Positions 38,501 through 44,279 of a stretch of 64,000 nt of DNA are shown one piece after another (positions within the stretch are counted from its first letter, which is position 1; every line of letters begins with the position of its first letter). The stretch covers positions 61,610,957-61,674,956 of the forward strand of contig CM055096.1 in assembly GCA_029204225.1 (NCBI GenBank), written 5' to 3'. This DNA is from Diphasiastrum complanatum (taxonomy: Eukaryota; Streptophyta; Lycopodiopsida; Lycopodiales; Lycopodiaceae). The translations under genes were made by a program, and so were the position numbers. A model generated the notes under the pieces. It did not search any database. It was not told where the DNA came from and worked only from the letters and a program-made list of their open reading frames with translations.

Positions 38501-40419
38501 CGGCCACATTGATTATCCGCTTTGATTCTCTTGAGAGCCGCAGAGAGGCTTTGCAGCGCAGAGCCAAATTACAAGGTACTACCATCTATAAAGACCATGA
38601 CCTTACCTATATATTCAGGTTGAGGAGATGTGTACAGCCTTCAGCATGTGTTTGTGATTTTGGCAGAAGGGTGATTTAGCATGATGGACAAGTGTGCTAT
38701 ATTGATGGCACTCCCATGAGTTCCCACTGCTAGGAAGTTGGGGCCCCTGGGTTGGGGAGCATCTTGGGGCCCCATTCATGCCACCTCTAGAACTGAGTGT
38801 GGAACTATGATGCAATACATTTTTCCTTCATTGCTGATGACCCGATCGACCTTATTATCAGGTATGATTCATTGCTTTTCATGGAGATTGATGAGAGTTA
38901 GGAGAAAGGACTACCTATTGATGGGATGCAGCATATTGTTCAGAGACTAGATCGACGACTGGACGTGGTTTGGGTGGGGTTGCTTGTTTATACAGAGAGT
39001 CTCTTCACTTGATCATCGAGTTTAGTAGACATGCCAAGCATGCACGCTATATTCAGAACCGCATTGATAGACATGGCATTGATGTGAATAGGGACCTCTT
39101 TGTTGTTGAGTGCTACTTTCCCCCAAAGTCTTCTTTTGTCGAGGGTATCAACTCACCCTATACTGATCTCTCCTTGGATATTGTTAGATTTGCCAAGCTA
39201 GGACATATTATTCTCACTGGGAATCGTAATGCCAAGACAGCCTCACAACCGTCAGATTTTCATGATGTGCTAGATATCTTGACTCCTCTCAGCCACACGA
39301 TGACATACAAGAAAACAAACAATATTGCTAGAATTTGGTTTTTGAGAACAAAAAATCCTTAGCCATTACAAAAATTGAGTGAAGCTCTCTATAATGGCTA
39401 CATCCAGTACAAGTTAATTGTTGCTAGATGGCCACTGGATGAAGCTCTTTACTGTGGAAAAGTATAGGATAAATTGATCTTTGTACACTTGGCCAATGCA
39501 ACTAATACACAAGTTAGCATAGTCTGGTATAAATTGACCACTGCTACACTTTGGCCACTTCAAGTACTGAAAATCTTGGTCACAGTAAGTACATCAGCAG
39601 AAACTGATTATAAATGAAAAGGGCTCAAAATTGCAATGCCCATGCATGATCCAGCTGAGATACTTACTGTTAGGTAAATCGCAAGGAAGACAGCCTCCAC
39701 ACACTTGATAGGTTGAGGAGAATAGATCATCTGCCTCTAAGAAACTAATCAGAACGTTAGATATTATTATAAAGTACATTATCAGAGATAAAAGATGATG
39801 TGCATACGTAGAAGGTTTAATCTGCAAGGAAAGAAGGATACCAATTTTGCTGTGTCCATAATCCTAATCAATGGCCTAAATTTGTGTGCATTGAAGCTTG
39901 TCTGAGGCGTATGTTTATATTGAAAAGAGCAGATAAACTGCAGTATCAAAGTCCAAGAAAAGATACCATAGATAGCAATGTCTGTAAATAGCACTGATGT
40001 CAACTTGTAATTTTGATACATAAAATCAGACCAACTTTTTTTATTGTTTGAACTATGTCACTCCTCCAGGACAACCTTGCAAAACGAAGCAACTTTCAAT
40101 GAAGCAGCAAATTGACTATGTATGTCAAGGATGGACCTGCTGAACCGCTTTGAGACGAGCATGTGCTGAGAATTTAAAAAAGTTCGCTGGCAACTGTGGC
40201 CTTCTCATTGCTGTATATGAACCATCTATATAGATATCAGCACGTAGAACCTGAATTCGCGGCTTGCAATGTCAAAGCATTGCACCTTGGCGAGCAGAAC
40301 CACTTAACTAACTGGATGATACTAATTTAAAAGAAACAGCACATTTGTTTACCGTAAACTACAATGTTGTCGGATATCAATCTATGCGACTCGACCACGT
40401 CTACACCATCATCATCACA
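20041..40419 (-). CDS. VASH-like: vasohibin-like tubulinyl-tyrosine carboxypeptidase gene (10 exons, N-terminus incomplete)
   Basis: Predicted cytosolic cysteine protease of the transglutaminase-like vasohibin family, which removes the terminal tyrosine of alpha-tubulin. Ten exons (40353-40419, 40137-40225, 39842-39937, 39668-39730, 22980-23039, 22231-22334, 21271-21352, 21053-21133, 20701-20744, 20041-20530) join through GT-AG introns in one frame: 1176 bases, 391 codons plus stop. The order of motifs follows the family: RLKAVQQ, FQYKHTPQTSF, RPLIRIMDTAK, PIKCVEAVFLAIYLT, VERIPLGFKT, HRHIVLLVRHAGKFGAFGIS, then KVRVGLP. Catalytic Cys (39701-39703), His (22323-22325) and Ser (22272-22274) are kept, with spacings of 35 and 17 residues as recalled for human VASH1. 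Human VASH1 is 365 residues, so the length is near normal. No start codon is found in the first exon; upstream exons may lie beyond 40.6 kb. Intron 4 spans 16.6 kb. Confidence 0.92.
20701..20744 (-). CDS. VASH-like: vasohibin-like gene, short exon ALEKHAAQAKQLWK
   Basis: 44 bases; acceptor 'gtgttgtgag', donor gtatat; ends in phase 2. The peptide ALEKHAAQAKQLWK matches the ELEKYARDM helix of human vasohibins. The phase fits both neighbours. Confidence 0.86.
21053..21133 (-). CDS. VASH-like: vasohibin-like gene, exon with YVCWRSLSL
   Basis: 81 bases, phase 0 at both ends; acceptor 'cttctatgtgtag', donor gtaaag. It encodes VEHNVDSRNYVCWRSLSLDL and a short W-containing end. It fills the region between GLPV and the ELEKYA helix in the family. 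Confidence 0.9.
21271..21352 (-). CDS. VASH-like: vasohibin-like gene, exon with KVRVGLP
   Basis: 82 bases; acceptor 'ctttgcag', donor gttagt. It completes a Ser codon with the previous exon, then reads ISSIVENFVTAYQHSLH and KVRVGLP. The animal counterpart is LSDLI-DFE-SY-KYLH followed by KVKIGL. It ends in phase 0. Confidence 0.95.
21420..21644 (-). other. 74-codon open frame inside intron 6
   Basis: Opens at ATG 21644 and stops at 21420. It lies in the intron between exons 22231-22334 and 21271-21352, whose phases fit each other without it. The composition looks protein-like (FDIKDNFDFSQNLYAHLSGG). It could be an alternative terminal exon, a captured fragment or chance. No family is recognised. 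Confidence 0.25.
22231..22334 (-). CDS. VASH-like: vasohibin-like gene, catalytic His and Ser exon
   Basis: 104 bases; acceptor 'gatggtgagcag', donor gtaagc. It encodes VHRHIVLLVRHAGKFGAFGI, then SRHPDLMNKELKFE. It corresponds to FRHIVLGVNFAGRYGALGMS, then RREDLM, in VASH1. The active-site His codon is 22323-22325 and the Ser codon 22272-22274. It ends in phase 2. Confidence 0.97.
22980..23039 (-). CDS. VASH-like: vasohibin-like gene, exon after the giant intron
   Basis: 60 bases, phase 0 at both ends; acceptor 'gcaacatttcag', donor gtattt. It encodes SDLVDVERIPLGFKTLAEGQ, corresponding to the LERFPISFKT block of human vasohibins. An upstream in-frame acceptor at 23061 would add seven residues and spoil the conserved Cys-His spacing. 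Confidence 0.95.
23400..23921 (-). mobile_element. possible 3' LTR boundary in intron 4
   Basis: On the minus strand the purine run 'tttaaggagggaagta' (23935-23922) leads into TGTAACATCCC at 23921, as at a polypurine tract/LTR border. A TATATAA box lies downstream at about 23790. The LTR 3' end is not found. Its lower part (23485-23650) resembles 27415-27560. Confidence 0.4.
23936..27414. other. intron 4 sequence without recognised features
   Basis: AT-rich. Short frames occur (for example 24139-24324 minus and 23887-24138 plus), but none match a family I know. Part may be the internal region of the element whose LTR border is at 23921. Confidence 0.4.
27450..27620. repeat. inverted repeat, 55-base arms with 61-base spacer
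   Basis: Left arm 27450-27504 and right arm 27566-27620. The outer part (TTGTAGAGCTTCCTACAAAG and complement) is perfect, with a few mismatches inside. It is MITE-like or foldback. No target duplication was found. The left arm and flank resemble 23485-23650. Confidence 0.85.
27856..28135. repeat. near-perfect palindrome of about 280 bases
   Basis: The arms are about 139 and 131 bases around an 8-base loop at 27996-28003. The innermost 100 or so bases of each arm have only a few mismatches; the main difference is an 8-base insertion in the left arm near 27890-27900. The outer ends are ACTCC and GGAGT. There is no clean target duplication. It could be a foldback MITE or the source of a long hairpin RNA. 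Confidence 0.95.
28140..28900. repeat. diverged repeat shared with about 51640-52100
   Basis: The blocks at 28300-28560 ('agatgaacatggttgaccc', 'gatgagctagca', 'gctctggagctcaagtcta') recur in altered form at 51640-51800. No coding frame is recognised, so the class is unknown. Confidence 0.45.
28901..30130. other. intron 4 sequence, nothing recognised
   Basis: No gene, terminal repeat or motif is seen. It probably includes decayed retroelement sequence. Confidence 0.35.
30131..30511 (+). mobile_element. 5' LTR of gypsy copy B and its primer-binding site (30500-30511)
   Basis: The LTR ends in CTCCTTACA at 30498. One base later comes TGGTATCAAAGC, one mismatch from the tRNA-Met site. The LTR start is placed at TGTAATTAATAACC near 30131, which is uncertain. 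The same LTR-end/primer-site pair occurs in copy C at 49671-49691. Confidence 0.6.
30512..33455 (+). pseudogene. Ty3/gypsy copy B: leader, gag remnant, protease, reverse transcriptase, RNase H
   Basis: The leader (30512-31400) is followed by a badly damaged gag and a broken zinc knuckle near 31620-31660. The protease is open over 31809-32408: block LLHSGSSHNFIN, where the active-site Asp is His, and the later block ELETWDVKVLNLP shared with copy A. RT pieces follow: FTKIDLRTGYHQKKI and [16 protein letters not shown] (32610-32780), then VFVDDM (about 32818-32835) for the catalytic box. RNase H traces lie near 33240-33450. Homology ends at about 33455, where a minus-strand LINE starts. It lies antisense in intron 4 of the vasohibin-like gene. 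Confidence 0.88.
33456..34340 (-). pseudogene. LINE endonuclease fragment
   Basis: The minus-strand pieces, in order, are 34365-34081 (DILLFTETHESAERALS and RGSGGVACLYKN), 33982-33746 (GHILLLGDFNARTRSRQT, the GDFNA motif of apurinic-type endonucleases) and 33649-33456 (LLPHITTFTITRTTLSNHSF). The frames differ, so it is broken. The same family occurs at 38342-39330 (plus) and at 59.0-60.2 kb (minus). There is no RT domain at this site. Confidence 0.82.
34330..34600 (+). pseudogene. LINE ORF1 C-terminal fragment
   Basis: The plus frame 34340-34573 has ATLIIHFKTLEERWSFLRLK followed by a charged tail. The same motif, ATLIIRFDSLESRREALQRR, is read at about 38505-38565 in the LINE interrupted by the LTR element. 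It is RNA-binding-like ORF1 material, orphaned and head to head with the LINE fragment to its left. Confidence 0.6.
34790..34990 (-). pseudogene. Ty1/copia integrase C-terminal fragment
   Basis: The minus frame contains TPFEMLFKRRPSVNFLRTFG, then CTCYVKI and RRGIFVGYSEVSKAYKVY. These are the standard copia integrase end blocks (TPYE, HLR-FG-AYV, GIFVGYS). The rest of the element is absent. Confidence 0.88.
35000..35250. other. GC-richer stretch with short direct and inverted repeats
   Basis: Contains several copies of 'aggcaag' and 'tgcctgc', and hairpin-capable segments such as GGTAGCAGCCATGCTGCC at about 35190-35207. It may be the 5' part of the LINE that follows. No protein is recognised. 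Confidence 0.35.
35250..35570 (+). pseudogene. LINE ORF1 N-terminal part (5' of the inserted LTR element)
   Basis: Coiled-coil-rich frame QIDQFKSKFQFLKQEISQLK and onward, typical of LINE ORF1 N-terminal regions. The sequence ends at TTGCT (35571-35575), where the LTR element is inserted, and resumes after the duplicated TTGCT at 38342. Confidence 0.6.
35571..38346 (-). mobile_element. complete short LTR retrotransposon with 5-base target duplication
   Basis: LTRs at 35576-35956 and 37959-38341 are nearly identical (a handful of differences over about 380 bases), with TG...CA ends and TTGCT flanking both sides (35571-35575, 38342-38346). On the minus strand TGGTATCAGAGCCATGG (37958-37942) directly follows the 5' LTR and is the tRNA-Met primer-binding site. 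A polypurine tract (atttaaggaggg, 36043-36032) lies 75 bases inside the 3' LTR border instead of touching it. There is no pol, so it is non-autonomous. It is inserted in LINE ORF1 and is the youngest-looking element in the window. Confidence 0.93.
36137..37123 (-). CDS. 328-codon ORF of the short LTR element (copia-gag-like start)
   Basis: Uninterrupted from ATG 37123 to stop 36137. Residues 16-32 (MLDGTNYSSWSCKLRFG) resemble the N-terminus of copia gag. The rest has no family I recognise, no zinc knuckle and no protease or RT motifs. A hydrophobic stretch near residues 149-165 (LLIIFSLCYIVSILLCI) could be a membrane segment or chance. Its integrity may reflect recent insertion rather than selection. 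Confidence 0.6.
   Translation of the reverse strand: MARDLGAIRTCSGEDMLDGTNYSSWSCKLRFGINVTIKLFHWFDHCLSTSTSLHRNVGMVEHSSSLEPFVANDGCVSEELYEQASQVNVLEKAEIKHSLKPFCTNGGGGKIMSISTLVQSGVLLDFLGVQSGKLLVFFLKMVDSRFSHGLLIIFSLCYIVSILLCIGNGLRKVFGQQGPNLEHFVAVGQPATASCWLSESLQDSKASFYLGGNTHTSPKSIPYADFPVLMLTSYDDGVALPSAGEQIIDSKIREDVMIKEYHTLLYVSCGKKTYGVMWEPLMDCKSIFRLVAGFLVTNFGWSMLVFTLQLDARALRILHLFYIGHDWG
38342..39330 (+). pseudogene. LINE ORF1 C-terminal part and endonuclease start (3' of the inserted LTR element)
   Basis: It continues the LINE ORF1 of 35250-35570. About 38505-38565 reads ATLIIRFDSLESRREALQRR after one frameshift. After several stops, 38970-39362 is endonuclease (GGVACLYRESLHLIIEFSR, then NRDLFVVECYFPPKSSF and GHIILTGNRNAKT). 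The endonuclease motif GDFNA is degraded to GNRNA. There is no RT. It ends near 39330, inside intron 4, about 330 bases before the catalytic Cys exon. Confidence 0.8.
39668..39730 (-). CDS. VASH-like: vasohibin-like gene, catalytic cysteine exon
   Basis: 63 bases encoding MIYSPQPIKCVEAVFLAIYL plus T. PIKCVEA is the vasohibin catalytic-cysteine block (PIKCLEA in human); the Cys codon is 39701-39703. The donor is a consensus gtaagt. The acceptor is either 'gaggcag' (start at 39730, giving the family length between MD-AK and PIKC) or the AG two codons upstream (39736). Both are in frame. The 16.6-kb intron 4 follows. Confidence 0.95.
39842..39937 (-). CDS. VASH-like: vasohibin-like gene, exon with FQYKHT
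   Basis: 96 bases, phase 0 at both ends; acceptor 'gatactgcag', donor gtatcc. It encodes FICSFQYKHTPQTSFN, then RPLIRIMDTAKL. These correspond to YI-LQYNHTGTQFF and RPL-LMD-AKE in VASH1/VASH2. Confidence 0.93.
40137..40225 (-). CDS. VASH-like: vasohibin-like gene, exon with RLKAVQQ
   Basis: 89 bases. It enters in phase 1 after 'atctatatag' and ends in phase 0 at CAG before gtccat. It encodes MRRPQLPANFF and then ARLKAVQQ, matching the ERLEAVQ block that precedes the YI-LQYNHTG motif in animal vasohibins. An alternative, more upstream acceptor would not fit the phase of the preceding exon. Confidence 0.83.
40353..40419 (-). CDS. VASH-like: vasohibin-like gene, most 5' exon found
   Basis: 67 bases after the acceptor 'ttcatttaaattttag' and before the donor gtaaac. 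Only one frame is open, giving the acidic DDDGVDVVESHRLISDNI. It ends in phase 1, which matches the next exon. There is no family similarity in this N-terminal part, so the call rests on splice signals, phase and position. A real 5' exon with the start codon is still missing. Confidence 0.6.
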
Positions 40420-40607
40420 CTAAAATTTAAATGAACTTCATAAGCGAGTAAGCACAATTTAATTTTGATATTCTCAGTCCATGCACTTTTTTTCATTGGG
40501 TTATGGACATGTAGCTGGACATAACATTTTTAAGGCCTTACTTTGGACAGTGGATCCCTAAGACACCACTACCGACATGTTTCCTTTATTATATGTTGGG
40601 CCCTATT

Positions 40608-41102
40608 TTAGCCATATTCTTTGTAACATGCCTTACCCCTCGCGGTGTTATGTGAGGACATGATATTCACTCCTGAACCACCATCAATAATGGCGGCTAC
40701 TGCGGGAAGGTTCTTATAATGTTGGAGAGGTAAGGTCACATTACTCTTTTCATTCTCCCAAGTGGCACCGATGGCCATTACGAATTGGTCATCATCACTT
40801 TCTCCATCCACCGAGGGTCCTATAGCTGTATCCTTTGCTCCTAACCATGTGGTTAAGGCTTGGCGTAAGGGTTTAGAATTCTTCAAAACATCACCTAAAG
40901 GTAAGGTAACTTGATTAGCAGTTAAGGCCTCGGTTCCACTTTCTTCTGGTTCTAGGGAAGTGAACGGTTCTTCATTGAATTCATGAAGGATAAATCCTTC
41001 CAGGTTCATGGGTGAAGTGGGTGCAATCACGGCTTGATTAGAGTTTTCAGTCAGCATAACTAAGGTCCCATCATTGCTTGCATGTGCGGTGAGAAAAATC
41101 AA
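40608..41102 (-). pseudogene. retroelement aspartic-protease-like fragment
   Basis: An open minus-strand frame of 164 codons. Near its end VAAIIDGGSGVNIMSS resembles a retropepsin active site (D-G-G-S-G). The upstream part is acidic and unrecognised. It lies just upstream of the 5'-most vasohibin-like exon and may sit in a further intron or the promoter region. Assignment to gypsy is likely but not certain. Confidence 0.5.
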
Positions 41103-41364
41103 GGGCTAGTCCATTGATTGTGTTCCAGATGGAAATCCTCACTCATTTGTTCCGTCGATTTATTCAGATTATGCCAAATTACATTGCCCTTGACTAACCT
41201 CTTGAAAAACGTGAGCTGGTGCAATGGACAAAGGTATTAGATAAGTATTTCTAGATATGAATTTGAAAGGTCAACTTTGCACCATCATTGCAACTTGTGA
41301 ATCCAAGTAGCCATTTGTGGTTCAGCCGCATGCGAGTGAGTTTGAGGTTAGTGCTAAATGCTGA

Positions 41365-43768
41365 GAGAGAATTAGAATTAGAATTAGAATTATATTAATG
41401 TCCGAGGGCACATAAGACAAGTAGAAAGTACATCAAAAAAGAAGGAGCATTGTCCACGTAGGACTTACTCCTAAAAGCTAAACTAGCACTAGAAAACAGA
41501 GAGAAAAACAAAGCTTAACCTCCAGCTCTGTCGAGGGTACAATATCAGTAGCTTAACCACCAGCTACACAGAGGGAAAGAGAAAACTGATATAAGTTAAC
41601 TAACTGGCTAAGTGGATATAAAAAACTGCGTGATATGGTGAGAAGCAGGTGTTGGCCTCCGGTAAAGAGCCCTGGGCCTGGAGGAGCGAAGAGGACACTG
41701 GAGCTTCAGTCATCATACTGGAGTGTCTATCTCACTGTCAGAAGTCTCATCTCTATCCCTCTTCTGGAAAAAATGCGTAATGTGGAACTGGCTATGATCC
41801 ACATCAGAAACATCCAATAAAAAGGAAGATCTCAAAGTAAACATCTCTCGTAATAACAAACCAACACATCTCGCATCTGAGAAGGCAAGGAAAGAACCAA
41901 GTGTAAGTGGAGTATCTCTATATAAGCAATGGTATCTGCCTCTGATCTCATAGTAGGCTGGACATCGGAAAATGAAATGGAACTCATCCTCAATCTTCTG
42001 TAAAGAGCAACACTGACAAATCCGTAGCGGTCGAGGTGTGTTTGTGTATCTACCTGTATCAATAGCAAGCTGGTGAGAAGAGACCCTAAGCTGACCAAGA
42101 CGATAACGCAGGCCGAAAGATAACGTCTGAGACAAATAACCCGACCGAATGGGAAGCTCGGAAACATCAAGTTGAAGAAGATGAGTGTGATAAAAATGAA
42201 GCTTGACCTGTGCTGGATCTAGGTGAGACCACATTCTGCTGATGTAACCTCTGTAAATCTGCTGGCGGATATATGTGTGTGTCCCATTTGGGAGATCAGA
42301 CATAGATAAACCCCACCTACTCAAAAGGTCGGAAACACACTGAAACCATGAGGACTTAGCCTGCTGACTAGCTAGAGTGTGAGATGAAAGCTGCAACAAC
42401 ATATCTGGATGAATCAAGCTCTGATACTATATGAATGAATGTGATAATCCGAAATATAGCCTCGACAATCAGTGGTGGTGAGGCAAACTCTGCCAGTATG
42501 ATATCATGGAGAACTGACTGCTTCGCACGGATCATCCGGCTAAGCATAAGGATCTGCAAATGTGAAATATCACTCCAAGTATCTCTGGACAAGCCAGGAC
42601 ACCATGTCTCTGCTGAATATAGAGCAACCGGAGAGACAGTGGCAGAAAAAAGGCGACAGCGCATATCAGGATCATGTACATAGTAAATAGAGAAAAACCT
42701 CTGGACAAGAGCAGAGTGCCCCTTGCGGAGCCCAGACAGTGCAGCTGGTCTAAAAGTGAGCAATTGACCAGTAAAAAGGACACCCAAGTATGTAAGAGGC
42801 TACTATCTCTAGTGGCAGCCCATCATAGTAGAACATTGTGTCTCTCATATGCTGTCGATTGGTGTTGAACACCATGACCTTGGTCTTACCAATGTTCACC
42901 ATCAAACCCCATGTCTGGCAGAAAGTATATAAAGCATCAAGGTGCCGCTGAAGCCCATATGCTGATCACAATAGAAGTATCACATCATCCGCATACAGTA
43001 GAATAGGGATAATCATATCTGCTAACGGACAACCATCTCCACCCTCTTCCCTAATAATTCGCTCAAGATCATCAATATATAGAGCAAAGAGAGTAGGGGA
43101 CAAAGGACTTCCAAGCTTAACTCCCACTGTACTATGAATGTAAGAGGCCCATCCATCATCATCTCGAAAACGAGCTAGCACTCTCTCATACAATGTGACG
43201 ATAGCAGCAATGATCTCCTGAGAAAAGGCAAGCGATGATAGGCGCTGGAGTAAAAGGTGTCTCGGAATAGAATCAAAGGCTTTGCGGAAATCCACAAAGA
43301 ACAATAAACCCTCGGCTTCCTGAACTTAGCCTCCTCAATAATGCATCTCAGAATGAATATCTGGTCAGCCGTGGAGTAGCCAGCGCGAAAACTTGCCTGT
43401 CCCATAGCATGTAACCCCTCTGTCTCTGCCCGTGAGCTGACAATAGATTGCAAAACGGATCCATATAGCTTGGCCATAGTATGACTGATCATAATAGTGT
43501 GGTAGTTGTCTACAATCAAAGGATCTCCGACTTTGAGGATAGGGTGTAAAAGGGTGGTGATAGGGTGTAAAAGGTTGGTGCACCACGATGTGGGGAGATC
43601 GAAGATGACAGATTGGTTAAAGATATGGGAAATGTATGGGGCAATAATGTGAGCAACTGGTTTTAGGAAGTCCATACTTAGGAGGTCAACGCTAGTGGCT
43701 TTTTGGGTTTGACCATTTTGGATGGCGTTTTCAACCATGGACGGGGTGAAGAGGGTGAATTCTGAAGG
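41365..43768 (-). pseudogene. LINE reverse transcriptase to 3' end
   Basis: Minus-strand frames: 43738-43320 holds the RT N-terminal part (FTPSMVENAIQNG... and MGQASFRAGYSTADQIFILR). 43304-42966 holds FVDFRKAFDSIPRHLLLQRL (motif A) and LLYADDVILLL (motif C). 42787-42418 has MLSRMIRAKQSVLHDIILAE. 42417-41713 is open for 234 codons, with a CX2C...HX4-5C zinc finger (CQCCSLQKIEDEFHFIFRC, about 41960-42016). A 3' tail of TTCTAA repeats (41368-41392) marks the end of the element. It is truncated at the 5' end next to a (GA)n tract and has several frameshifts. Confidence 0.9.

Positions 43769-43775
<7 letters not shown>

Positions 43776-43840
<65 letters not shown>
43776..43840. repeat. (GA)n microsatellite, 65 bases
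   Basis: Perfect GA repeat between the 5'-truncated LINE and the LTR of the gypsy element to the right. Arg-Glu frames across it are spurious. Confidence 0.98.
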
Positions 43841-43842
<2 letters not shown>

Positions 43843-44279
43843 ACAACCACATTCCGCTGCAAACCACCAGGTGCCGGTTACCCACAAGGAACCAAGCATC
43901 ACACGATCCACCCCACCGTAGGATCCAATCCAGATCCACCCTCCGTGCCCTAGCCCGTGACCTATGACAAGCGAGATCCGACCTCTAACCCTGACTACGT
44001 CCCATATCACTGCCAAGGCCTTCGGCCATCTCCCACCTCAGGCTAGCACTCATCCTGGCTGTACACAAGTGCTCACCATCCACCTTCTCCTAGGTGAGAC
44101 CTCTCCTTGTAACCTCAAAGGTAGGAGTCTCCAATCCTAGCACACATCCTAGATCACGACACATGGCACCCATGCATGTCCACGAGTCACTGGTCAAGTC
44201 AACAGGCCTAGTGTACGTTTAGCTTCATGTTGGGTTTGGGACCCAAGGGAGTTGGGTCCTTAACATTCCCTCCCACATA
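43841..44279 (-). mobile_element. 3' LTR and polypurine tract of the 44-49 kb gypsy element
   Basis: On the minus strand the purine run 'atgtgggaggga' leads into TGTTAAGGACCC at 44265. The LTR then runs left to about 43841. The 3' end is unresolved against the (GA)n tract. The 5' LTR at the other end of the element is not recognised. Confidence 0.6.
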
